Assembly (NCBI RefSeq): GCF_003002895.1
Contig: NZ_PVTI01000022.1
Location: forward strand, 1 to 64,000
Source of the DNA: Knoellia remsis
GTDB taxonomy: Bacteria; Actinomycetota; Actinomycetes; Actinomycetales; Dermatophilaceae
Length of the DNA stretch: 64,000 nt
Reading direction: 5' to 3'
Made by a program: the position numbers and the translations under genes. The notes under the pieces were generated by a model. The model was given only the letters and a program-made list of their open reading frames with translations, ran no database searches and was not told the origin of the DNA. Below, piece by piece: positions 51,129-59,265 of the stretch (its first letter is position 1; the number at the start of each line of letters is the position of its first letter).

Positions 51129-52687
51129 GCGGGCACCTCCACGCGGGCGCCGAGTCGCACGTGGTCGTCGGCGAGGGCGGCCAGCTGCGGCGAGTGGGTC
51201 GCGGCGATGACGCGGCGGGTTCGGGCGAGATCGACGACGAGGTCGTGGACGAGCGCCGCCGCGTCACCGTCGAGGTGTGCGGTCGGCTCGTCGAGAAGGA
51301 GTACCGGAGCGTCGGAGAGGAGCGCCCGCGCCAGTCCGAGCCGGGTGCGCTGGCCCGCGGACAGCCCGAAGCCGTCGTCGCCGAGCCGGCTCTCGAACCC
51401 GTCGGGCAAGGCCATCACGACGCCGTCGAGCCCGACGCGACGCAGCGCCTCCCACTGGCGCTCGGGCCCCACGTCGCCCGCGCCGAGCGTGAGCACCTCG
51501 GTGACCGACCCGTCGGGCAGGAACGGCTGCTGCGTGACGTAGTGGACGGCGCCGGACCCGAGGTCCGCACTGATGCCGAGCCGATCCGCCGCGGCGGTGA
51601 CCTCGGGCAGACGGTCGGTCCGGCGCACCCCGGCGAGGCGGTCGAGCAGCGTCGTCTTGCCGACCCCGGACGGCCCGGTCACCGCCGTCAGGCCCACGCC
51701 CCACCCCGACGTCCGGTGGGTTGGGGACGGTTCTGGAGCGGTGACGGAGCCCAGACCGTCCCCAGCTCGCACGAAGTCGTCGAGGGCCTGGGCGCCGTCG
51801 GCCGCCGCGTGGAACTCCTGCCCCACCCTGCGGATCGGCCAGTACGCCTCCGGCGCGAGGAGGATCGCGAGCAGCCCGGCCTCGAGCGACATCGAGCCGT
51901 GCGACAGGCGCAGCCCCACCACGACCGCGACGATCGCCACCGAGATCGTGGCCAGCAGCTCCAGCGCCGCCGACGACATGAAGGCCAGCCGCAGCGTCCG
52001 CATCGTCGCCCCACGGTGTCGCTCCGACACGGTCCGCACCACGTCGACCTGCCGCCGCGCTCGCCCGTAGGCGACGAGCGTCGGCAGCCCCCGCATGACG
52101 TCACCGAAGTGCCCCGCCAGCTGCTCCAGCGCCTGCCAGCGCCTCGTCGTGTCGTCGCGGGTCGACGCCCCGATGAGGGCCGCGAAGAGCGGCAGCAGCG
52201 GCAGCGTCAGGACGACGATGAGCGCACTCCAGGGGTCGACGAACAGCAGCGCCACGACCGCGAGGACCGGCACGACCACGGCGGCGACGAGCGCTGGGAG
52301 GTAGCGCGCGGCATACGGCTCGACGGCGCTCGCCCCCTCGGTCGCGAGGACGGACGCGCGTGCCGGATCGGGCCGCTCATCAACCGGCACCGACAGCCAG
52401 CGCGCGAGTAGCCCCCGCCGCAGCGCGCTGCTCACCGTCGCTCCCGCGCTCACCGCCACCCGCTCGGCCGCCACCGCGAGCAGCGCCCGCACGAGGAAGG
52501 CCGCGAGCAGCCATACGCCTCGGGTCCGCCAATCCCCTTGTGTCGCAACGGCGGCCACGAACAGCGCGAGCGACACGGCGACCGCGATCGCGGCAGCGCC
52601 CTGCGCCGCGGCGACGACGGCGAGGGCCGTCACCGGTCGCCGCGCGGCAGGGACCGCCGTGAGCAGTCGCGTGTCGAAGGGCTTCAT
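51125..52687 (-). CDS. cydD: Thiol reductant ABC exporter subunit CydD
   Basis: A protein of 520 residues, with six membrane helices (to about residue 300), Walker A GPSGVGKTT, signature LSAGQRTRLGLARALL (Ala in place of Gly) and Walker B LLLDEPTAHLDG. It pairs with CydC, and the genes overlap by 4 nt. It is 17 bp downstream of cydB. Confidence 0.94.
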   Translation of the reverse strand: MKPFDTRLLTAVPAARRPVTALAVVAAAQGAAAIAVAVSLALFVAAVATQGDWRTRGVWLLAAFLVRALLAVAAERVAVSAGATVSSALRRGLLARWLSVPVDERPDPARASVLATEGASAVEPYAARYLPALVAAVVVPVLAVVALLFVDPWSALIVVLTLPLLPLFAALIGASTRDDTTRRWQALEQLAGHFGDVMRGLPTLVAYGRARRQVDVVRTVSERHRGATMRTLRLAFMSSAALELLATISVAIVAVVVGLRLSHGSMSLEAGLLAILLAPEAYWPIRRVGQEFHAAADGAQALDDFVRAGDGLGSVTAPEPSPTHRTSGWGVGLTAVTGPSGVGKTTLLDRLAGVRRTDRLPEVTAAADRLGISADLGSGAVHYVTQQPFLPDGSVTEVLTLGAGDVGPERQWEALRRVGLDGVVMALPDGFESRLGDDGFGLSAGQRTRLGLARALLSDAPVLLLDEPTAHLDGDAAALVHDLVVDLARTRRVIAATHSPQLAALADDHVRLGARVEVPA

Positions 52688-52703
52688 GCCGTATGCCGTC
52701 CGC

Positions 52704-53768
52704 TCACTTCACCGCGGCGTAGGCCGGGAGGTGGTGGGTCGCCAGGCGCTTGCGGAAGACCCAGTAGGAGAAGGCCGTGTAGGCGAGGACGAGCGGCATG
52801 AAGATGGCCGCGGCCCACGTCATGATCTCGAGGGTCATGGGGCTGCTCGCGGCGGCCGCGGCGGTCAGGGGTGCCCCGCCGTCCAGGGTCGTCGGCAGGA
52901 CGTTCGGCCACAGGGCGACGAAGTAGGCCGCTGCCGTGCCCACCCACGCCAGGGTCGTGCCGACGAAGGCGATGCCCTCGCGGTCGGCGCGGTTCGCGAC
53001 GAGCCCGCCGACGAGGCCCACGACGGCGATGACCGCCAGGACGACCACCATGGGCGAGCCGTTCGAGGAGATGAGCCACAGCAGCAGCGCCCCGCCGAGG
53101 ACGGTCGCCGCGATGCCCGCGCGCTGGGCCACGACCCGCGCGTCCTCACGGATGTCACCGGCGGTACGCAGCCCGAGGAAGTGCCCACCGTGCGTCACGG
53201 ACAGCGCGACGAAGGCGAGGCCGCCCAGCAGACCCGGCAGGCTGATGATCGACGCGAGCGACCCGACGAACTCCGCCTCGGAGTTCAGGGGCACGCCGCG
53301 CACCATCGTCGTGAGGAAGAGCCCGACGAGGAACGGCGTCGCGACCGATCCACCGGTGATGGCGAGATCCCAGCGTCGGCGCCAGGTCTCGTTGTCGCGC
53401 TTGAGTCGGTACTCGAGCCCCATGTTGCGCATGATCAGCGCGACGAGGATGAGCAGCATCACGAGGTAGAACGTCGAGAACGTCGTGGCGTACCAGGCGG
53501 GGAACGCCGCGAACATCGCACCGGCGGCGGTGATGAGCCACACCTCGTTGCCGTCCCAGTGCGGGCCGATGGTGGTGAGCATGACGCGCCGCCGCTTGGC
53601 CGGGTCCTGCTCGTCGTCAGCACCGCCGACGGCCGCCTCGGCCTCCGCCGTGCCGCGCCGACCGAGGACCGGCAGGAGTGCCCCGACGCCGAAGTCGAAG
53701 CCCTCGAGCACGAGGTAGCCGGTCCAGAGGACGGCGATGAGGACGAACCAGATGAGGGGGAGGTCCAT
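52704..53768 (-). CDS. cydB: Cytochrome bd ubiquinol/menaquinol oxidase subunit II
   Basis: A subunit of 354 residues with eight to nine helices, opening MDLPLIWFVLIAVLWTGYLVLEGFDFGVG and containing WDGNEVWLITAAGAMFAAFPAWYAT. It stabilises the haem core of CydA. The gap to cydA is 81 bp, with no hairpin, so the genes are probably cotranscribed. Confidence 0.96.
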   Translation of the reverse strand: MDLPLIWFVLIAVLWTGYLVLEGFDFGVGALLPVLGRRGTAEAEAAVGGADDEQDPAKRRRVMLTTIGPHWDGNEVWLITAAGAMFAAFPAWYATTFSTFYLVMLLILVALIMRNMGLEYRLKRDNETWRRRWDLAITGGSVATPFLVGLFLTTMVRGVPLNSEAEFVGSLASIISLPGLLGGLAFVALSVTHGGHFLGLRTAGDIREDARVVAQRAGIAATVLGGALLLWLISSNGSPMVVVLAVIAVVGLVGGLVANRADREGIAFVGTTLAWVGTAAAYFVALWPNVLPTTLDGGAPLTAAAAASSPMTLEIMTWAAAIFMPLVLAYTAFSYWVFRKRLATHHLPAYAAVK

Positions 53769-53849
53769 GGTGAGCTCGCTTCTCTTCCTTGGCTTTTCGT
53801 ATGCCGGGTGGCTTGCGTGTGCCGGCCGGTGTGGGTCGGGTCCAGTGCG

Positions 53850-55319
53850 TCAGTAGGCGAACTGGAGCGGGGAGTCCTCGGTCTGCTCCTCGTCGGGCTC
53901 GTGGTACTCCTCGGCGCCGTAGCGCACGTAGCGGAGGAAGAGCTTGACCTCGACGACCGCGAGGGCGGCATACAGGAGGGTGAAGATCGTCATCGAGGTG
54001 ATGACCTCGGTGGTCGAGACCGACGGTGAGACACCGAAGTTCGTCGTCATGAGGCCGTAGACGAGCCATGGCTGCCGACCGGTCTCGGTGAAGATCCAGC
54101 CGAAGCTGTTGCCGAAGATCGGCAGGAGCGGGACGGCCGCGGCGACCCACACCCACCACCGTGCGGTCGGGGCGCGACCCTTGCGGGTCATCCAGAGCAG
54201 GAGGGCGGCGACACCGGTGGCGGCCATGCCGACGCCGATCATCAGTCGGAAGGTCCAGTAGGCGAGCGGGATGATCGGCGTGTAGTCCCCGTTGTCGTCG
54301 GCCGCGATGGCCGCGACCTCGGGTCCGTAGGTCTGCTCGATCTGGGCGATCATCTCGGGGTTGCGGGCCTTGACCTGGTTGATGCCCTCGACCGTTCCGT
54401 TGAAGCTGCCGGTCGCGAGGAAGGACAGCAGCTTGGGGACCTTGATGGCGAAGACCTGCTCCTCACCGTCGAGCGAGCCGATGGTGAAGATCGAGAAGCC
54501 GGCACCCTCCTGGGTGTCGTAGAGCGCCTCGGCGGCGGCCATCTTCATCGGCTGCACCTCGGTCATGACCTTGCCCTGGAGGTCGCCGGTGATGGCGACC
54601 CCGAGGCCTGACACGAGCGTCATGACGGCGCCGAACCGGGCGGCCTTGCGGTACATCGGGACGTCACCGGGGGTCTGCGACCCGGGCAGTGCGGAGCGGC
54701 GCCACAGCCAGACCGCGACGCCCATGACGACACCGCCACCGACGAGGTAGGCCGACGTGATGACGTGCGGGAACGCGACGACCTGCACCTTGTTCATGAG
54801 GATCGCCATGAAGTCGGTCATCTCGGCGCGGCCGGTGTCGGGGTTGTAGCGGAAGCCGACGGGGTTCTGCATGAACGAGTTCGCCGCGAGGATGAAGTAG
54901 GCCGAGAGCAGCGTGCCGACGTGGACGACCCACATCGTCGCGGCGTGCAGCTTCTCGGGCAGCCGGCCCCAGCCGAAGATCCACAGCCCGAGGAACGTCG
55001 ACTCGACGAAGAACGCGAGCAGCGCCTCGAGCGCGAGCGGCGCCCCGAAGATGTCGCCGATGAAGCGGGAGAAGTCCGACCAGTTCATCCCGAACTGGAA
55101 CTCCTGGACGAGCCCGGTGACCAGCCCGAGGGCGAAGTTGATCGTGAAGAGCTTGCCGAAGAACTTGGTCAGGCGGTACCACTCGGGGTTCCTCGTCCGG
55201 ATCCACGCGGCGTGGAAGACGGCGACGACGAACGACAGCCCGATCGTCACCGGCACGAAGAGGAAGTGGTAGACGGTCGTGATGGCGAACTGCCACCGGG
55301 CGAGGTCGACGGGGTCCAC
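53850..55319 (-). CDS. cydA: Cytochrome bd oxidase subunit I
   Basis: An oxidase subunit of 489 residues with nine helices, opening ARWQFAITTVYHFLFVPVTIG (His ligand to haem b595 near residue 18), FVESTFLGLWIFGWGRLPEKLHAA in the middle, KMAAAEALYDTQEG near the quinol site and the signature ETGRQPWLVYGLM. It reduces O2 to water with menaquinol, at very high oxygen affinity. A GTG start has AAGGAG 8 nt upstream, and it leads the cydABDC operon on a short leader. Confidence 0.97.
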   Translation of the reverse strand: MDPVDLARWQFAITTVYHFLFVPVTIGLSFVVAVFHAAWIRTRNPEWYRLTKFFGKLFTINFALGLVTGLVQEFQFGMNWSDFSRFIGDIFGAPLALEALLAFFVESTFLGLWIFGWGRLPEKLHAATMWVVHVGTLLSAYFILAANSFMQNPVGFRYNPDTGRAEMTDFMAILMNKVQVVAFPHVITSAYLVGGGVVMGVAVWLWRRSALPGSQTPGDVPMYRKAARFGAVMTLVSGLGVAITGDLQGKVMTEVQPMKMAAAEALYDTQEGAGFSIFTIGSLDGEEQVFAIKVPKLLSFLATGSFNGTVEGINQVKARNPEMIAQIEQTYGPEVAAIAADDNGDYTPIIPLAYWTFRLMIGVGMAATGVAALLLWMTRKGRAPTARWWVWVAAAVPLLPIFGNSFGWIFTETGRQPWLVYGLMTTNFGVSPSVSTTEVITSMTIFTLLYAALAVVEVKLFLRYVRYGAEEYHEPDEEQTEDSPLQFAY

Positions 55320-55358
55320 GTGCCCTGCTCCTTGGGATCGGCGATGCAATCGGACGAG

Positions 55359-55386
55359 ATCTACTACCGTCGATAGTATCTACTAC
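55359..55386 (-). promoter_or_regulatory. cydA promoter region with direct repeats
   Basis: ATCTACTAC occurs at 55359-55367 and 55378-55386, 19 bp apart (about two helix turns). A possible -10 box TACTAT (complement of 55374-55379) lies between, giving a leader of about 45-50 nt before the GTG. The repeats look like binding sites for an oxygen or redox regulator, or for the BlaI homologue. Confidence 0.5.
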
Positions 55387-55463
55387 TTCCCGTCGTAGAC
55401 AACTGGGCGGCGTGGCCGGTCATCTTCCGGGTTTCGGGGGGTATGCCGTGCGAGCATGTTGTC

Positions 55464-55856
55464 GTGCAGAACTTCCTCATTCGACTGGTCAGCAACGCCA
55501 TCGCGCTGTGGGTCGCCGCGTGGCTCATCGACGGCGTCCGCTTCGGCGACCCGGGCGAGGAGTGGACGAAGCAGATCGTCACCGTCGTCCTCGTCGCACT
55601 CCTCTTCGGTCTCGTCAACGCGGTGATCCGGCCGATCGCGAAGGTGCTGTCCTTCCCGGCGATCGTGCTGACGCTGGGGCTGTTCACGTTCGTCGTCAAC
55701 GCGTTCATGCTGCAGATCACCGAGTGGATCTCCCGGCCGCTCGGCCTGTCCTTCGTCATCGACGAGTTCTTCTGGGACGCCGTCCTGGCTGCCGTCGTCA
55801 TCACGATCGTTTCGTGGGCCCTCAGCGTCGTCCTCCCCGACGGCGACGACGACTGA
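55464..55856 (+). CDS. Phage holin 4-type membrane protein (YvlD family)
   Basis: A protein of 130 residues with four helices, opening MQNFLIRLVSNAIALWVAAWLIDGV and containing LLFGLVNAVIRPIAKVLSFPAIVLTLGLFTFVVNAFML, the family pattern. The name is historical, for these are chromosomal envelope proteins and not holins. It is divergent from cydA. A GAGCAT box 6 nt before the GTG supports this start; an in-frame ATG is 21 nt further up. Confidence 0.8.
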   Translation: MQNFLIRLVSNAIALWVAAWLIDGVRFGDPGEEWTKQIVTVVLVALLFGLVNAVIRPIAKVLSFPAIVLTLGLFTFVVNAFMLQITEWISRPLGLSFVIDEFFWDAVLAAVVITIVSWALSVVLPDGDDD

Positions 55857-55871
55857 CCTCTTCTTCCGTCG

Positions 55872-55933
55872 CACTGATTGCGCAGGATGCGCATCCTGGC
55901 TCCGCTGCGGATGCGAATCCTGCGCAATCAGTG
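55872..55933. repeat. Long palindrome, hairpin family C, copy 3
   Basis: Arms CACTGATTGCGCAGGATGCG and its complement pair over about 25 bp with one mismatch around an 11-nt loop. The outer 13 bp equal those of copy 1, but the inner part reads GGAT(G/T)CGCATCC instead of GTTCGCA. It lies 15 bp after the holin-like gene. Confidence 0.7.
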
Positions 55934-55940
55934 GCGGTGT

Positions 55941-55969
55941 GGGTGCACGGATTCGGCAATCGGTCGGGG
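55941..55969. repeat. Intergenic repeat family B, partial copy
   Basis: GGTGCACGGATTCGGCAATC followed by GGTCGGGG, the second half of the B unit, directly after hairpin C3. The C+B order is as at 3721-3900. Confidence 0.6.
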
Positions 55970-56004
55970 AGGTGACCGGGTCTCGTCGGTGACCGAGCGG
56001 GCCA

Positions 56005-56010
56005 TACAGT
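56005..56010 (+). promoter_or_regulatory. -10 box of the aminotransferase gene (leaderless)
   Basis: TACAGT, 7 nt before the ATG at 56018. Confidence 0.7.
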
Positions 56011-56017
56011 GACGCGC

Positions 56018-57187
56018 ATGACCGAGCGCCCCGCCGCCAGCACCGCCGACACTGCGAGCACCGGCACCACCGACAGCACCACCTCCGGCTCCGGCAGCGC
56101 CCCCGCGCGCGAGCCCCGGCCGGTGCGGCTGCGTGGCGCGCTCGACGCCGTCCCGGCATACGTCGCCGGCAAGCCGGCCGCAGCGACACCCGGCGTCACG
56201 GCATACAAGATCTCCTCGAACGAGAACCCCTACCCGCCGCTGCCCAGCGTCCTCGACGTCGTCCGCGAGGGCGCCGCGCAGATGAACCGTTACCCCGACA
56301 TGGGCGTCTCGGCGCTCACCGAGGCCCTCGCCCAGCGGCTCGCCGTCCCGGCGGCGCGCATCGCGACCGGCCCCGGCAGCGTCGGCGTCCTCGGCCAGAT
56401 CATCACCGCGCTCTGCGACCCCGGCGACGAGGTCGTCTTCGCATGGCGCAGCTTCGAGGCCTACCCGATCCTCGTCTCGCTCGCCGGGGCCGCGCCGGTG
56501 CAGGTGCCGCTCACGAGCGAGGCGCGCCACGACCTCGACGCCATGGCCGACGCCGTCACCGAGCGCACCAAGGTCGTCCTCGTCTGCACTCCCAACAACC
56601 CGACCGGCCCGAGCGTGCGCACCGACGAGCTCGAGGCGTTCCTCGACCGGGTGCCGACCGACGTGCTCGTCGTCCTCGACGAGGCCTACCTCGAGTTCGT
56701 CACGAGCGAGGACGCGCCCGACGCCCTCGCGATCCATCGCGCGCGGCCGAATGTCGCTGTGCTGCGGACCTTTTCGAAGGCCTACGGCCTCGCCGGACTG
56801 CGCGTCGGGTACGCCGTCGCGCACGAACCGGTCGCCGAGGCGCTGCGCAAGGCAGCCATCCCGTTCGGCGTGAACTCCCTCGCCCAGGCCGCCGCGATCG
56901 CCTCGCTCGAGGCGTTCGACGAGCTCCAGCAGCGTGTCGACGAGCTCGTCGCCGAGCGCGCCCGCGTCGTCGCCGAGCTGACGAAGCAGGGCTGGGACAT
57001 CCCCGACACGGACGCGAACTTCGTCTGGTTCGGCGTGGGGGAGCGGGCGCCGGAGTTCGCCGCGGCGTGCCAAGCCGCCGGGCTCACGGTCCGCCCCTAC
57101 GGCACCGACGGCGTCCGCGCGACGATCGCCGAGCGCGAGGCCAACGACCGGCTGCTCGAGGTGGCCGCGGCCTTCCCGCGGGACTGA
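56018..57187 (+). CDS. hisC: Histidinol-phosphate/aromatic amino acid aminotransferase
   Basis: A PLP enzyme of 389 residues of the HisC group. The Schiff-base Lys is in [16 protein letters not shown], substrate-phosphate region [11 protein letters not shown], and the [13 protein letters not shown] and [11 protein letters not shown] motifs fit. No his genes are adjacent, so it may be the second actinobacterial HisC-like (Pat) enzyme that transaminates phenylpyruvate and other aromatic keto acids. The first 35 residues are Ser/Thr-rich and poorly conserved. Its 3' end overlaps the convergent EamA gene by 91 bp. Confidence 0.88.
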   Translation: MTERPAASTADTASTGTTDSTTSGSGSAPAREPRPVRLRGALDAVPAYVAGKPAAATPGVTAYKISSNENPYPPLPSVLDVVREGAAQMNRYPDMGVSALTEALAQRLAVPAARIATGPGSVGVLGQIITALCDPGDEVVFAWRSFEAYPILVSLAGAAPVQVPLTSEARHDLDAMADAVTERTKVVLVCTPNNPTGPSVRTDELEAFLDRVPTDVLVVLDEAYLEFVTSEDAPDALAIHRARPNVAVLRTFSKAYGLAGLRVGYAVAHEPVAEALRKAAIPFGVNSLAQAAAIASLEAFDELQQRVDELVAERARVVAELTKQGWDIPDTDANFVWFGVGERAPEFAAACQAAGLTVRPYGTDGVRATIAEREANDRLLEVAAAFPRD

Positions 57188-58080
57188 TCGTCCGTATGCC
57201 GTTCGCGCGCCGTCCGTGACGGGCGTCCGGTGGACGTGAGCAGGACTCCCGCGACGACGACGGCGCACCCGACCCACTCGAGGGCGGTCGGCCGCTCGCC
57301 GAGGACGACCCACGCCGCGGTGAGGCCGGTGACGGGGACGAGCATCGAGAAGGGCGCGACCGTCCCCGCGGCGTGACGGGCCATGAGCCAGGCCCAGATC
57401 CCGCCGCCGATGACCGTCGCGATGAAGCTCGTGTAGAGCAGGCCGGCGACGGCCGCCACCCCCGTCGAGTCGCCCAGGCCGGTGAACGAGTCGGCGATCC
57501 GTCCCGGTCCCTCGACGGCCAGGCTGAGCGCCAGCATCGGCAGGGGCGGGACGACACTCATCCACATCGTGAAGTGCACCGGCTTGGGTGCCCGCGCGCG
57601 TCGCGCGGCGAGGTTGCCGATGGCCCAGCCCAGCCCGCCGAGCACGGTGAGCACGAACGGCCACACCGCGGCGACGTCACCGCGCGCCGCCCCGACGACG
57701 CCGAGCCCGGCGACGGCGATCGCGACGCCCAGGGCGGCCCGGCCCGAGATGCGCTCTCCGAGAAGCGCCCCGAGGACGACCGTGAACGGCGCGGAGCTCT
57801 GCAGGACGAGCGAGGCGAGACCGGCCGGCATACCTGCGGCCATGCCCCAGTAGAGGAAGAGGAACTGCAGCGTCCCGAACCCCACGCCGTAGAGGACGAT
57901 CCAGCGCCATGGCACGTCCGGCCTCGGCACGAAGAGGAGGGCCGGCACGGCGAGCAGGGTCCACCTCAGGGCCACGGTGAAGAACGGCGGGAACTGCTCG
58001 AGCGAGGCGTGGATGGCGATGAAGTTCACGCCCCAGAGCACGGCGACGAGGACGGCGAGGAGACGATGACGGGCGGGCAC
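57097..58080 (-). CDS. EamA/DMT-family transporter
   Basis: A transporter of 327 residues with ten helices in two EamA repeats (first [20 protein letters not shown]..., second [11 protein letters not shown]...). Members export amino acids, nucleobases or other metabolites. The last 36 residues lie antisense to the 3' end of hisC and have no hydrophobic character. The divergent LysR regulator is the likely controller. A CAGGCT box is 6 nt before the GTG. Confidence 0.85.
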   Translation of the reverse strand: MPARHRLLAVLVAVLWGVNFIAIHASLEQFPPFFTVALRWTLLAVPALLFVPRPDVPWRWIVLYGVGFGTLQFLFLYWGMAAGMPAGLASLVLQSSAPFTVVLGALLGERISGRAALGVAIAVAGLGVVGAARGDVAAVWPFVLTVLGGLGWAIGNLAARRARAPKPVHFTMWMSVVPPLPMLALSLAVEGPGRIADSFTGLGDSTGVAAVAGLLYTSFIATVIGGGIWAWLMARHAAGTVAPFSMLVPVTGLTAAWVVLGERPTALEWVGCAVVVAGVLLTSTGRPSRTARERHTDDQSRGKAAATSSSRSLASRSAIVARTPSVP

Positions 58081-58140
58081 ACGACAAGCCTGCGCGCGGC
58101 ATACCGCTTCGGTCTACTGAAAGATTCTGTATGAACTGCG

Positions 58141-58146
58141 TAGGCT
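58141..58146 (+). promoter_or_regulatory. -10 box of the LysR-type gene (leaderless)
   Basis: TAGGCT, 6 nt before the ATG at 58153. The 60 bp between this and the EamA promoter contain a GGCATAC heptamer (58098-58104) and the GAAAGATTC-rich segment, a likely regulator site. Confidence 0.65.
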
Positions 58147-58152
58147 GGCTAC

Positions 58153-59040
58153 ATGGATGTCCGCCACCTCACGCTGTTGCGCGAGCTCGCGGAACGCGGC
58201 TCCGTCACGGCCGTCGCCGATGCCACTCATCGCACGGGCTCGGCTGTCTCGCAGCAGCTCCGGACCGCCGAGCGCGACCTCGGAGTCCGGTTGGTCGAGC
58301 CGGACGGCCGCGGCATACGACTCACCGACGCCGGTCGGCTGCTCGCCGAGGCGGCCGTCGACGTCGAGACCTCGCTGGCCCGGGTCGAGCGCGCCCTCGA
58401 CGAGTTCCGCGGCAACCCGACCGGGACGGTGCGGATCGTCGGCCTCACGAGCGCCGTCGAGTTCCTCGTGCCGCCCGCCCTCGCGCCACTCGCGGCCGAC
58501 GGCATCGAGATCGAGCTCGTCGACACCGACGTGTCCGAGGAGGACTACGCCCGGCTCGCCGCCGACCACGACATCGTCGTCGGGCACAGCCTGCTCAGCG
58601 CCCACCCCGCCGGCTCCGAGGGCCTCGTCCGCACGACGCTCGTCCGTGAGCCCATCGACGTGGCACTCCCGGCGGCCCACCCCCTGGCCGACCGGGATGT
58701 GCTCACGCCCAGGGACGTCGTCGACGAGACATGGATCGCGGTTCCGCAGGGCTTTCCCTTCGCCGCGATCCTCGACGGGGTCGAGCGGGTCACCGGTCGG
58801 CCGGCTCGCATCGCCCACCGCGTCCGCGACAACCAGGTCGTCGAGGCGCTCGTGGCGGTGGGCGCCGGCGTCGGGTTCCTGCCGCGGTCCACGACCCGGC
58901 CGCGTGACGGGGTCGTCCTCCGCCCGCTCAAGGGTGTCAACGCCCGCCGATGGGTCGTGGCCATGTCGCGTCCGGACCGGGCCGAGCGGGCCGTCGTCCG
59001 CCGTGCCGTCGCCGAGCTGCGACGGGTCGCGCGCACCTGA
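58153..59040 (+). CDS. LysR-type transcriptional regulator
   Basis: A protein of 295 residues. N-terminal helix-turn-helix: MDVRHLTLLRELAERGSVTAVADATHRTGSAVSQQLRTAERDLGVRLVE, then a LysR substrate-binding domain with a typical hinge. It is divergent from the EamA transporter, the usual pairing for a regulator of an exporter. The effector is unknown. A leaderless promoter sets the start. Confidence 0.92.
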   Translation: MDVRHLTLLRELAERGSVTAVADATHRTGSAVSQQLRTAERDLGVRLVEPDGRGIRLTDAGRLLAEAAVDVETSLARVERALDEFRGNPTGTVRIVGLTSAVEFLVPPALAPLAADGIEIELVDTDVSEEDYARLAADHDIVVGHSLLSAHPAGSEGLVRTTLVREPIDVALPAAHPLADRDVLTPRDVVDETWIAVPQGFPFAAILDGVERVTGRPARIAHRVRDNQVVEALVAVGAGVGFLPRSTTRPRDGVVLRPLKGVNARRWVVAMSRPDRAERAVVRRAVAELRRVART

Positions 59041-59043
59041 CGC

Positions 59044-59106
59044 AGTACCGGGAACCGGCAAGAAGTCGGGGTGGGGTACCGGGAACCACCAAGAAGTCGG
59101 GGTGGG
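59044..59106. repeat. Intergenic repeat family B, variant tandem copies
   Basis: Two units of about 32 bp, each with GGGAACC(G/A)(G/C)CAAGAAGTCGGGG, in place of the ATCAGTG form. They follow the LysR gene stop by 3 bp, as the units at 33621 follow the response regulator. Confidence 0.65.
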
Positions 59107-59265
59107 GGTCGGATGCAGAAAAAATTGGGAAATCGGGCCAGTAGTTCGCTTGACCTGTGGTTTTCCTGGCCCGACCGGGTCACACTGTCAGCACCGCCCG
59201 TGACCATCAGGCGGCAGCCGTGTGCGCACGACGAGGTGCGCACCGCAGGAGGAGAGGACAACGAC

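Noticed and set aside
59150-59186. TTGACC/CACACT promoter for the protease gene
   Set aside because: The spacing is about 25 bp, too long for a sigma-70 promoter.
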